From Kappaphycus alvarezii (taxonomy: Eukaryota; Rhodophyta; Florideophyceae; Gigartinales; Solieriaceae): a stretch of 64,000 bases of DNA. The DNA lies in assembly GCA_002205965.3 (NCBI GenBank), contig NADL03000554.1:1-64000 (forward strand). The letters are read 5' to 3'. Positions 11,999-23,400 of the stretch are shown here, in pieces. The notes under the pieces are model-generated. The model made no database searches and had not been told where the DNA came from. It was given only the letters and a program-made list of their open reading frames with translations. How positions within the stretch are numbered: the first letter of the stretch is position 1; each line of letters starts with the position of its first letter. Made by a program: the position numbers and the translations under genes.

Positions 11999-13139
11999 GG
12001 TATCGAGGCTGAAGCAAAGGTGCAGGATCAAAGGTTGATGGTATTTTCGGATACATACTGTACAGTACATACAAACTTAGATCCCAGAACTTTTTCTACT
12101 TCCAGTAAATGCCGCAAAAAAATCAATGCCAACGGACATTTTGGATATTTTCATCAAACCTAATTTCTTTCACCTGTCTTTTCAGCACTTTGCAAAAACA
12201 AAACCGACCATATCTTTCCAATATTAAGTCACACCATTTTTCCCCCTTTTTTGCTCTCTGCAAAAAAAGATGAGGGGCATGAAAAATTGTTAATAATCAG
12301 TTTCCGAGTGATCGATAAATGTACAAATGTACTGTACATATTGAAAAGCTCAGCTTTGCACAGTATCAGCATTGGTTTACGAATCGTCTCCCCATATTTT
12401 GCAAAACATGCGGCAGTAGGGGGATCCTCAACCTTCCTTCGTTTTAAACGTCGCAAAGGTTTTATCGCAATCACTGAGCCCTACTTGCGTCACGGCATCG
12501 ACAAGAAAACAACAATTTCGTAAAACAAATTATTTTACTTTCACCAATCCAGCGAACCTCAAAATAATGATATTTACTTATTCACTGTCGATCAAAGGCC
12601 CAAACTGTCGCCCTACGACACACGGCTGTGTGGTAATACCTCCTCAGGTGTGAACATGCAGCTTGCTTTCCTTTGCGTGAAAAGAGCCCCCTGTGTTCCC
12701 CGTCGGGGAATCCGGCAGAGTTTGTAAAGGCGATAGATATTGTCGGTGGAATCGCTTTGTGTTAACAATAACCTCCAAGCCCTTTGACGACCGAATTCCG
12801 TCATATATATTCTCGCACCACCAGTGACAGATTCTCAGCATATTATATTTTCTTCGTTATCGTTTCTGCACAAGCGATAAATCCGTGAATGTCTTGAGCA
12901 ATCATCGCCGAGGGCGGTAGAGTATATCCCTCTAAACTCCTTCGCGATAAACTATTTACGTTTGTTGTGAGGGGAATTTTTAGGTGTTTTATTGCTGGAA
13001 GATTTATTCGACTATGTTTTGAGTGCTGCATGAAATGTATAGTTCAATCGATACATGTACTACTCATTACCTACGCTCTAACCACTCATTCACATACTCT
13101 CACCTAAGTCAAGAGAATTTTCTTTCCCGTACTTTGCGC

Positions 13140-13147
13140 TATATATA
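13140..13147 (+). promoter_or_regulatory. Candidate TATA box of the Cys-rich gene
   Basis: TATATATA lies about 130 bp before ATG 13275. That leaves room for a start site near 13.17 kb and a 5' UTR of about 100 bases. Inferred from sequence and position only. Confidence 0.4.
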
Positions 13148-13274
13148 TTGCAACACGCTGAAGACTCACTACTTGATCCAAAGAGGGCTATTATATTCCA
13201 TCGCACTCAATATTTCCCCTACGTCAACTTCCCGGTCCAAACCAGAACCAATTCTTCACCTCATCTGTCCATCA

Positions 13275-14750
13275 TGACGACCTTTGCAGCCGCTCTAACC
13301 TTTCTCTCCGTCATCTCCATCTCTCTCGCACAAACATGTCCCTGTATATGCCGCACTGGGAGCAATGCCATGGCCAGCACGATAAACGAATGCCGTCGCC
13401 CCGCTCTCTCTGCATTTTGCGACTTCAACCCGTGCATGCGTCCCAACGGGGCCCCGGCTTCTTCTGCTGCGACCCATCTCCATTGCCGACCCCGTCCGTC
13501 TCTCCGACCATCACCGTCTCGCCATCACCCACACCATCCGCTTCCCCACCCGTCTCATGCCCCTGTCGATGCCGCACTGGCTTTTTCCAAGTCGCCAGTG
13601 CCGAAAACGAGTGCACAACCGTCGGCTGCGCAGTGTTACCCTGCGTGCGCGGCCTGAGCATCGGAACCTTTTGTTGTAATGAGTCCCCATCCCGACTCCA
13701 AGTTCCAGCCCCGAGCCGTGCCCATGCGTATGCCGTACTGGGGTGAACCAAGTGGCGTCAGCGATAAGAGATTGTGGACTTGCAACCACCCCGCTTCGGT
13801 GTCTCGTCGGAGTTTGTGTGCGCGTAAATGGGGCACTTGGGACTTCTTGCTGTGATCCAGGGGTTGTGACGCCCTTGCCCTCACCTACTATGCTGCCTCC
13901 TAGCCCGTTTACAACTACACCGAGTCCGGAAACAATGATCTCGACGTCGCCGACGACATCGCTGGTTGTGTCTCCTCCGCCTGAGGAGATGGAGCCTTCA
14001 CTGAGCCCGAATGTATCCGTGGTGATTGAAGTTCCTGATGCTTCATTTCCGTCTGGGTCACCAGAGGTAGAATCACCTATTGCCTCGGCAACGCCTGTGG
14101 TGAGTCCCACTGCACCAGTGATAATGGAACCTACTGAGAGCCCGGAGTTTACGGTGTTGGCATCACCGGACATGATTACACCTACTGCTGAAGATGTGGA
14201 CCTTGAGCCCAGTGAAAGTCCGGAAGTGACAGTGACAGAATCACCGGAGATTATTATGCCCACGACGCTAGCAACTCCTGAGGTAACGGATGTTGAGCCT
14301 AGTGAGAGTCCGGACGTAGTTGTAACCGATGTGATGGAGTCACCGGAGATTATTATGTCGACTGCGCTCGCAACTCCTGAGGAAACGGACGTTGAGCCTA
14401 GTGAGAGTCCAGATGTAATTGTAACCGATGTGATGGAGTCACCGGAGATTATTATTTCTACTGCGCTCGCAACTCCTGAGGAAACGGACGTTGAGCCTAG
14501 TGAGAGTCCAGATGTAATTGTAACCGATGTGATGGAGTCACCGGAGATTATTATTTCTACTGCGCTCGCAACTCCTGAGGAAACGGACGTTGAACCTAGT
14601 GAGAGTCCAGATGTAATTGTAACCGATGTGATGGAGTCACCGGAGATTATTATGTCGACTGCGGTCGCAACTCCTGAGACCACAGACTCTGAGCTTAACG
14701 AGAGTCCGGAGGTTTCTGATGCTGGTGAACTACTGGATATGATGACTTAA
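13275..14750 (+). CDS. Secreted Cys-rich modular protein with Ser/Pro/Thr/Glu-rich repeat tail
   Basis: ATG 13275 opens a clear signal peptide (MTTFAAALTFLSVISISLA, likely cut before QTCPC). Three copies of a module of about 45 residues follow, patterned CPCxCRTG, A-S, Cys, Cys, G-FCC, near 13.34-13.47, 13.56-13.68 and 13.72-13.86 kb. Ser/Pro/Thr linkers separate them. The tail (13.87-14.75 kb) is acidic and rich in Ser, Pro, Thr, Glu and Val, with 33-residue tandem repeats. Modules 1 and 3 share one frame and module 2 sits in the +1 frame, so the reading frame changes and is restored, near GGGGCCCC (about 13.45 kb) and near 13.69-13.72 kb. Sequencing errors, true frameshifts or tiny introns could explain this. 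The layout suggests an extracellular or cell-wall protein, probably glycosylated. I do not recognise the module. Confidence 0.7.
14286..14681 (+). repeat. 99-bp tandem repeat, four copies, inside the Cys-rich gene
   Basis: Copies start at 14286, 14385, 14484 and 14583, each coding 33 residues built on TDVEPSESPD, VTDVMESPEII and ALATPEE. The last three copies are almost identical, while diverged partial copies lie on both sides (from about 14.18 kb and to 14.72 kb). The unit is a multiple of three, so the frame is kept as copy number changes. Confidence 0.9.
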
Positions 14751-15635
14751 TCACCATAGGTGATGACCTTTGCCTTGGCTACGCAAGACACTTCTGGATA
14801 CTAAGCTTGGCCGAAATCATTGGTGCTGGCGGCGTTTCTGCTGAGTTGAAAGCGGTAGATAAGGTGATGAAGAAAGAAATAGGTATTGAATGAAACAGTT
14901 GAGAGTAGAGTGATGAAGTACTCTATGGACCCTTTGTTGTAGACATGATTATGGTGATTAGATGGTTGAGTGAATTTTAGGTTCGAGGGTATAGACTGGG
15001 TACTATTATTACCGTTCGAATGGATTGGAATGCTGCAACCGAGTCGAACGTTGAATCTATAAATTTACCAAAGGATTTAATGATGCACTTAGAATGAAAC
15101 ATTGATTTTACATACATCACGTTACACTTGATAGAAAAAATATAGCAGGCTTTGAAATTATGCAATCGTTTTAGCTGCGTCAGAATCGTTGTACGCGTAA
15201 GACGCGAATGCGTACTTTACTGACAGTTAGTAAGTACGAGAGAAGTAAGTATGGCATCGCAATGAACTGAAGCCCACATCTTCAAAACTTTTTGAGAAGG
15301 TAACACAGAGATTTTGGTTAGTATGTGTAGGAATGGTAGTAAAAAGCAGTATGGCAACTCGATGTTGGGAAGGGGGAACCGAAAGGGACCGAACCAAAGC
15401 ATTCAACAAGATTACAGCCGTAGTTAAACTCCAAGGGAGCATAAATGTAACAATGAAAGTAACTTGGTTGACATGAGAGTGGAAATTTTTGAGTGAGTTT
15501 TATGAATCGGAGAAAACATCTACCGTAAGCCTATGCCCATAATCCTAAATCCTTCGGGAAACAGCTGGCTCTAATTTTTAATCAGAAAAACACAATCTCT
15601 CCTGCGGTATGAGATAAATGGTTCCCGTATGTTAT
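14751..15635. other. Noncoding spacer after the Cys-rich gene
   Basis: This should contain the 3' UTR of the gene ending at 14750. I see no gene, no clear terminator and no named repeat. Confidence 0.4.
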
Positions 15636-15771
15636 TCCCGTTTTGCATTTAGTCTCCAAATAATGCAGGCGCGACAGGTTTCTACCCGCAGCCCGGATCC
15701 GTAGTTAATTTATGAATACCCTCCGCACGCTTCTGTGCGACATTGTACAACCCATAAAGATTTACCACTAC
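15636..15771 (+). mobile_element. 5'-truncated LINE copy (L2), 3' end only
   Basis: It matches L1 at about 10846-10980 nearly base for base (CGTTTTGCATTTAGTCTCC to CGACATTGTAC, then ATAAAGAT and TACCAC), with some 10-15 scattered differences. Only the last coding residues and the 3' UTR are present, the expected outcome of early stopping during target-primed reverse transcription. Confidence 0.85.
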
Positions 15772-18134
15772 CTGTATGCAGCACTGCAGAGTAGTGGTTT
15801 TAATCCAAGTGCTTTACAAGTCGTATTGTGGCAGGTGAGCTGGAATAGGAATGTACCGAAACAAATTTGGTACAATGCATTCAAGCTGCCACATGGTTTG
15901 GAAGTAAATTCGTAAGACTCTCAACCCTCGCAATGCTCGCAGTAAACAAACCCCATTTACCCCATTCAAGTTGCTGGGAGGATTTACAGCCCTTCGATTC
16001 TTTGGACCTGGGGGTTGATGGATGGAATGCATGCAGACTAGTCCATATGCATTATGATTTAGGTGCATGAATCATCCAGTTGGTAATTAGGTATAGGCCG
16101 ATGTATGGTACGCACAGTTTACATAATGCAATTAACAGTAAACCATTGCGTGACCTTTTACTGCTCAAGCCCACTCCCTCTTGTAGTTCAGAAGGAGGGT
16201 AATGTGGGATGCTTTCATGTTTGAAAGATATGGCCGGATGTGGCCCGGAATATCCGAGAGGGTGACCGGTGGTACCTCTTAATTTTCCCTGGAAGGCCGG
16301 CTCAAAGCCTGAATGATGAGAACAGCAAGTACATACGCAAGGATGCACTTTAATGCGCATGAGATTTAGCGGGAATGTACAAACTAGAGCTTATCTTGTA
16401 GAAAGCAATCACTGGTTTGGACATGAGGGCTGCACTTTTGCGGTATGACAACATGTTGCATTGGCGGAAAGGTTTGGGTGTTTTACTCTTGGAAGATATA
16501 TCTGCTTCATTGTGAATTGCTGAAACAACTGAGCTGTCGACTTCTAACAACACCGTGCGGCATCGCCAAGGTGCCGAGGAGCGATTTGCACCCACTTACT
16601 GTTGGCATCTACTTTTACTTGAAGCGCAGGTTTCTGGGTTCCCCTTTCAATTTGCCATGCCATGGTTTACAGCCATTAAAGGGATCTCTTATTCTCGATG
16701 TGCTGGCCGAGTTGTCAGCCTTGATATCGATACTCGCGCAGTCTTACCTTATTGACAGATACCACGGACTACAAGATTGTGGCCACTTATCTTGTCCAAA
16801 GTGCGGGAGGTGTACTTTTCTTTAATAAGTATCTTGCATCTACTTAGTCGATACAACCGAAATTCCTCAATGTTTAGAAAGGTTCCTTCAATCATTTCAC
16901 ATGCGTTTTTCATACCCTTTGATATGGTATGGAAAACACATGTCAAATGAAAAGAACCTGATATTTAAAGTCATTCAATATTGCAAACTGAAATAGCCAT
17001 CCTTCATATGAAACCGCGATCAAGTTCCTAGTGCTATATCATCCAAAGAAGGTAATACGGGCGTTGAAAACCTGACTCTGAAAATAAGTACTTCGACCCA
17101 CGAACGGAATCGCTCTGTCTATCGGTAGAAGCTTTCCTTCGTTGTAAATATTGCTTATTTGCATAAGTATCATTCGTGCCACAACGAGCGGAGCGCAACA
17201 AGTTCACGAGTTAGGCATGCTCGCTCTTTCCGTTGATCGCGATGACTTGGATGAAACTTATCAAATTATCCCTGAGATGTGCAGAGATGTACCATCGTTC
17301 CAGTTCTATTTAGTAGTAAATCACCTCCATTGATTTCTTTCGAGGCGGCTCAATTTATCGGGGCATCATTGAGAAAAAGACCTTTCGAGGGTCAGACAGT
17401 TCTAACTTGCCGTTTTCGTCCAAAATGAGAAAAATATTTAGTTTTCAACATTCTTTGAAAGAAATGGAGATCTTAAAATAGTTGATGACGATTATCAGAA
17501 TTCCTGCCAAGTAGCAGAGAATGTTATGAATCGATGAACCACTTCAAAGTCTTCGAAAACCCCAACCCTTCATACACTTGCAAAACGAAAAATTAGAGTG
17601 ATTTTCACACGATTGCATGATTTATGTCGAGCAAAACTTTTGATATTTCTCAAGACGAGATTAAAGGGAGAATCATCAGGTTCGAATGGGCGCCAAATCG
17701 TTAACGATCCTCAATAACTTCTAAGATCCATATCTACCCCTATCCACTCCTATATCTACATTTCACAGGCATGCACACCACCATACAAGTTGACTGGATT
17801 TCAGCCAGCATATCTGTTACAGTGAAAGAACTCCCCGTATTCCCCATATCTATCCCTACTTCACCGGTATAAATTATTTCTAGGTTCCGCAGCGGGTGCC
17901 TCTCTGTACTACACTATTCTTGTAGATATGCTGTACTGTATCCGCATTGTTACGCCTCGAGGCGAACAATATTTCTCTGTTTTCTGACAGAACGTATTGT
18001 TTACAGGGCCGATATTCTGAAGAAATGGTCTCCGAATGGGCCTTTACACTTGTACTCGATTCGGGGCGCTTTCTTCATGAACCATAAATCATGAATTCCA
18101 TCATTGTTTGGCCTCGCGCTCGGTTTGGTTCACA
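15772..18134. other. Noncoding region with dispersed repeat ends
   Basis: No gene with a recognisable domain. Repeat termini are visible near 15.94-15.97 kb (GCAGTAAACAAACCCCATTT), 16.20-16.27 kb (shared with 42.06-42.12 kb), 16.47-16.50 kb (shared with 11.73 kb) and 17.79-17.84 kb (shared with 56.6 kb). Reading frames up to 126 codons exist but look accidental. Confidence 0.45.
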
Positions 18135-18710
18135 TCAATTTTCTGCTGGCGGGTTTGAAGAGGATGATAATAGATAATACCGTACAGAATCTACATGTAC
18201 TGCGCATCGCGCCTCCTGTTGTACGGTGGGAAAGAGAATATCTCTTTCTTTGCAGTAGCACTCATTTTTTAATTTCTTCTGAAGTATTTTAGGTCTTGAA
18301 ACATAGACATTCAGAACTTCATTGTTTACGTGTAGCAGGATTTGAAGGCCAGATTTATTTCCGCGCTGAACAAGCCAAGTTTTAAATAATACTTCTATCG
18401 CTCTGTTGCCCTCCGTTAATCTGTTCAGAGCTGCATCTTTGAAAAGCATGGATTGGCGAATGTAGATCCTACATTTTGGAGAGATTACGCCAAAGATGTC
18501 CGCAATGGATGTGACTAAAATATGAGCATTTTCATTACACGTGGCGAATTTCTGCAATAGAATGTGACAATAATTACCGAAATATGACCCCGTAGTGAAA
18601 TTCTTACTGCAATTAAAAATGCAAAATGTGTTCAACATGAAAGATAGTTTTGCGGGAAAATTATTCATACTTACCATTTGATTCCAAAAACTTCCGTGCT
18701 TCACTGCCAC
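18135..18710 (-). CDS. Unassigned 191-codon reading frame
   Basis: A minus-strand frame from ATG 18710 to 18135 is the longest between 15 and 20 kb and has no rival on the other strand. Its middle (KCRIYIRQSMLFKDAALNRL, then WLVQRGNKSGLQILLHVNNE) looks protein-like. The N-terminal half is Phe/Cys/Asn-rich and less convincing. There is no signal peptide, membrane segment or motif that I recognise. It could be an exon of a decayed gene or chance. Confidence 0.25.
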   Translation of the reverse strand: MAVKHGSFWNQMVSMNNFPAKLSFMLNTFCIFNCSKNFTTGSYFGNYCHILLQKFATCNENAHILVTSIADIFGVISPKCRIYIRQSMLFKDAALNRLTEGNRAIEVLFKTWLVQRGNKSGLQILLHVNNEVLNVYVSRPKILQKKLKNECYCKERDILFPTVQQEARCAVHVDSVRYYLLSSSSNPPAEN

Positions 18711-18722
18711 CCCACCATTAAA

Positions 18723-19572
18723 ATGGTGTTATCTGTATCCAGCTCCCGCAATACCCCTTCTCCAACTAGCGCTTCCCTTTACCCTAACCACTCTGAGCCG
18801 CAGGAAGCGGACGAAGAAAACCCACAGAGGTAGGCAAAAATTCCAGCTCAACACAGAAAAAAGCAGGGCACAATCCCAAGTTTACGAATTCGGACTCCCT
18901 CTTAATTGCGCCAACTTACAGCCGCAAAGGCTGATCGGTATGGCGTCGGAGAAATTACGAAGCGCTACAGCCAGGCCGCCAAAAATGCGAATAAGAACAA
19001 TAAGCTCTCGCAACTCGTGAAGAAGAAGAGCTTTCAAGACCGCCACAAGAAGATTCAAGACTCGTACGATAAGAGATATGCAGTTGAAAGAGGGCTTTCG
19101 GGGATTGGAGGGGAGATAGAAGAAATAGAGGAGTCGCTGAATATGATGGCATAAGTGGGAGGTAACATGTAAAAAGAGAAGAAAGCATTGAAAGAGGATG
19201 AGGCTAAGGGTGTAGAATAAAAGAGCGAATTGGACGAGATTTAGTACAACGTTTACTTCTTTGCAGGACTGTTGGCAGTAATGACAGCGAAGATAGGAAA
19301 TAAGGACCTGCAAAGAAGAAACAGAGCGCAATAGTTCAGCGTGAAACGACAGTGAGACTGGAGAGCCAGAAGCGACTCTCACGGGGGCAGATATGGCGCG
19401 CATAAACCTTCAGAGAGAAAAGATACAATTTTAGCACGAGCGAATAAATTTAGATCAGGAGGAGCAAAAGAATGAGCGGGCAAAGTGTCGCGAAGAGCGC
19501 GAAACTCAACACAAGCTTGAGCTTGAGAAGTTCAATTTCTTACTGCGGGCTTTTACGCAGACCAAGAAGTAG
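18723..19572 (+). pseudogene. Remnant of a MYB/SANT-like, charged coiled-coil protein gene
   Basis: ATG 18723 begins MVLSVSSSRNTPSPTSASLY and runs to an acidic stretch (EADEENPQR) next to AG|GTAGGC, a possible 5' splice site. About 80 bp on, after TTACAG, the plus strand reads KSFQDRHKKIQDSYDKRYAV and LSGIGGEIEEIEE (18.98-19.15 kb). Frame-shifted charged helix follows, ending RAKCREERETQHKLELEKFN and FLLRAFTQTKK near 19.57 kb. A basic R/K helix followed by a GIGGE-like acidic turn and a Glu/Arg-rich coil is typical of MYB/SANT-like proteins, often linked to transposons. At least four stops or frame changes break it, and the candidate intron does not join in frame. Confidence 0.45.
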
Positions 19573-20480
19573 AATAATGCCACTTTGAAAGTAAATTCAC
19601 CATTGAGAGTTTACTGGCTTCCTCTACTAATTCGCCGGAGCACGAATACCCCCGAGTTGGGGGCTTTGCCTCCAAAATCCCACCAGGGCTCCGCTCAGGA
19701 CCTCACTTCGGCAGAATTACTTGCTAACTTTACCAAAAAAGTTTTTACTCATCCTTAGGGCTAATGTACTCTCCTGAAGATGGATTGCCACGCCAAAAGT
19801 ACAGAACAAATAGTGTTCGGAACAAAAATACGCATATTGGCAGGTTGGGCTGCTAATTTGTATATCATAGCCACTGGATAATCTCATGTGATTATTTGTC
19901 CTTTGTATTATACTACGGACCAATTAAGCGTCACTTCTTTGAAGTAACATTACACTGTTACCCTTTGTTTCGACATTTCGTCGTTTTAATGCTTCTCTGT
20001 ATCGCTTAAATGGAATCCTTGGAATGGAATTTACAAGGAGTGCCTAATTTATCCACTATTCCCGTTAAAAGCGTACTGAACTAAATTGAGAATAGTTGCA
20101 GACGTTAATAATGCATCCAGGGCGCTGTGCACGTAAGGTGTGCCATCATAGCACCCTCTCATGCGCCAGCGTGCAACACTGCCTCCATGAGGACTCGTGT
20201 GTCCAGGAAATGGGAGTTCTCAGAGAGAAATTTTAAGCTGGAGCTTGCATTTTGCAGCTAGTTTCTTATTCTGTGACCTGTAAATGAAGTCAAGAAACAC
20301 GCTAGGTATATCGGTAAATAGAACGGAAGCGAGTTGCCAGATCCAATCTCGCTTGTCAGGTAGGCCGTCTCAAATTACTTGGAGCTAGATACGTTCTATT
20401 TTTGACCGATGTCGACGATTTTGTCGATCAATTCGTAGCGTGACTAGGTCTGATCGGCGAGGTCGACCATGGTTTGTGGG
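19573..20480. other. Noncoding spacer
   Basis: Nothing recognisable. The part near 20.2-20.48 kb may include the 3' flank or LTR of gypsy fossil C, but no repeat pair was found. Confidence 0.35.
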
Positions 20481-23400
20481 ACCTCAGTGCCTTAGAGACC
20501 CCCCCTTGTACTTGACCAGACGAGCAGCGTGAACTCGCTCAGTCTTAGAATTGGAAAAATTGGTGACGGAATAGACGAGTAAGCCATGTATAGCTGTGAA
20601 TCGGCATGGTCCAAACCACTTGAACCGAAGCTTGTGACCATGGTCAGTAGCTCGACGTACAAGAACGAAATCAACAACTTCAAAAGAGGTGGACACGATT
20701 AGTTGGCATGTTTTGCTTCAAGATGTACTGTTCTCGGCGCTTGGTGACAAGGGATTGTACTTCCTTGTGCATGGCGTTGAGCGAGGCTTAAAGTTCATCA
20801 ATCTTGAGAACTTGGACTGCGCGAGTATGATTGATGCTCTTGGCGTTCAAGTACGACCAGGAAGGCGGCAGTATGCGGATGACCTGCAGCTTCAGCGAAA
20901 TTACAGTCATGACTTCAAGCGAGCTGCGAGCACTTCAGTCCTTGTTACGGCTGAGACGTTTAAGTCCGCATTCGTTAAGAATGCTGGCAATGGCAGGTAG
21001 ACCAGAAGGCCAGTCTTGAGGTCCCAGCCTGAGTTCAGTCAGCATAGCTCTCATAGTGGAGAGAATGGAACGCATAACGGAATCGACTGTACCATAAACC
21101 CAAGGCGAGAAGGCAACCGTAAGCTTGTGCCGAATTCGATAGGTTGCCGCGAGATGTTCGAGTACTTGATTCTTGAAGTGAAAAACTTGGTCGGAGACCC
21201 ATATGTCGGGTGTGGTGAAGTTTCGCGTCCAGTGAGCGAGCACAGAAGCTAATTTTCGGAATCAGCAGTTGGCGAAGGATCGAGCCAAACGAAGCCCGTT
21301 GTTGGATTCGGATTGACCGAGAAACAGGTAGTCAAAAAGGATGACTTCGTTCGGCTTGGATCCATGTAGCATCTTGGAGAGCGGGCGAGGAACCTTTTTG
21401 CCACTCTTGGCTAACACGCAGAGCGTACATCAAGACACAAAGTTGCGTACATCATAACGTCAGTCAGTCCAAGTGAACTCCTTTCGGAATGCGTGCCAGA
21501 TCGAATCAACGCCTAGATGGCCTTTGCTTCCAGCATGGGCATTAGCGAGGAGTCGTAGCTTCACATCGACTGCCTCATCAGGTATCCAAGCTGCCTTCTT
21601 GATGCGTAGTATCTGTCAATCGTCAGATACAGTTTCCTTCGGAGCCTTGTCCTTGTGTGCTTCGTGTACGTAAAGAATTTCGTCGAGATCCGGCCAATTG
21701 AACTCCTCGCCGTCTGGAGACGTTGTGACCTTAGAGAAAGGTATCGCAGGAGCAATGCGTCTGATTCCTGGATGTTTGCGATACCCTCGCATACATCGCG
21801 CCTTGATATCAGACCAGAAATTTGAGTTTCCAGGGACGTGCTCGATGCGGTTGTTCAAGGAACTTAGGTAAAATGACCATCATATGAACTTGAGAACCTT
21901 ATGACGCCCGAGAGAGGGCTCCACAGCGGCATGGTTGAAAACAAACAGCAGGTTGCAGTGGTCTGTAAACACGCAAGTCTTCGCATCACAGGCGAGGAGG
22001 TATTCAAGCTTCCGAAAGGACTGAGCGACAGCGTAGGCTTCACGCTCGTAAGTTGACCAGTGATCCTCACGCTATGAGAATGAAGAGCTGAGGAATTCGA
22101 GTGGGTAATGTACTTGGTCGAGGAAAGGCTTATCAGGCTCTTTCGGGTCGCACTGTGTGTCGGCAACTGCCTAGCGCGTCTTTGAAGCGTCTGTGTGAAT
22201 GCACAGCGTCATCTTCGGTTTGCGGTGTGCAAGTTGGGTTGCTTCTTGCAGCTGTGCTTGTAAGTCATTGCAAGCGTTACGGTGCTTATCGCCCCAGCCT
22301 AGATCAACGAGAGGTATCTTTGTGATTGACTTCTTCTTATGGCGGCCTCCTGCTTTTGCATAGGCGTCCTCGAGTATCTGGCGTAGTGGGGCAACACGCT
22401 CGGCAAATCCTGGGATGCTTGATTATATCCAATTGACACCGCGCACGTACTCCCACAACTCACCAGCGGTACGTGGAGACTCACAACCAACAAGGCCCGC
22501 GATGTTCTTCGGATAGAAACGGACGCCTTGTGCATCGATGATGCCACCGTACCAAGTAACTTCAGAGACATAGAAGTACGACTTGGAAGGGAGACAATGA
22601 GTCAGAGCTCTCGTCATATCTCGAAGAAACGGCGGGGAATGCGAAGCAGGTCATCTTCGCTTCATGCAAAGAGCATGAAGTAGTCTATCCAGGCCTTCAG
22701 ATGAGACTTAAGCTCAGGGAAAATGGCTTTAATTTATCCTGAAAGTTGGCGGCGGAATTGCGGACACCTTGACGTTTCCGAGTAGGCGCTACAATTCAGT
22801 CGGGTGTGAAGAAGGCATAGAGTAGCTGGCTGTCCGGGTGCAACGGAAGTTGCCAATGACCACTGCAGGATTCAATACCTGCAAAGACTTTCAAACCGCT
22901 GGTTTCTTGGAGCTCAGCCTCGATATTGACCATCAGCCAAGAAGTATAGCGAGTGACGGCATTGACGGTCGATGGTCAATGGTCAATCAGTACATTTTGG
23001 GACGGCGCTTGGGTACGACGAGAGGTGCTGAAACAGATTCAGGTGAATATAACTTCTTGACGAAGCCAAGCTTGAGTAACTACCCCACGTAGCGTGAGAT
23101 GAAGACTCGTTTCGGTCGCGGATACCGGCGTTGTCAGGCTCGTATAGGAGTGTCGTCTGGCGTGAGCATGACCTTAAGGGGCACTATTTCAGCCGGTCCG
23201 CCTGCATCGAGTTTCAGCTTGATGGTATCGGAGAGCTCGTGGAGCATATTCTCGAGCTCTTTGCAACCAGTTTCAGATAAGAAGTTTTTCCTGGCTTCTT
23301 TCAACTTGATCTGCAAGATACGCTCCTTCTCGTTTGGATCCCCTAGTCCGAGGTCAAGCCATCTGTTGTAATAGTCCAGGTCAGCGTTGTGAGCGCCTTT

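Larger units (their letters stand above)
10984..13139. other. Noncoding, repeat-bearing spacer
   Basis: No convincing gene. It holds a LINE end fragment (11.04-11.29 kb), an inverted-repeat unit (11.71-12.0 kb), AT-rich DNA with TACTGTACAGTA-type words (11.5-11.6, 12.05, 12.33 kb), and a further repeat terminus near 12.97-13.0 kb. Reading frames on either strand lack domains. Confidence 0.5.

Noticed and set aside
11583-12074. 163-codon minus-strand frame
   Set aside because: It runs through an inverted-repeat unit and has no domain; the repeat explains it better.
13511-14683. 390-codon minus-strand frame opposite the Cys-rich gene (Ser/Ile/Gly-rich repeats)
   Set aside because: It is the antisense of the 99-bp tandem repeat, whose unit is a multiple of three, so the frame stays open automatically. 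The plus strand has a signal peptide and Cys modules.
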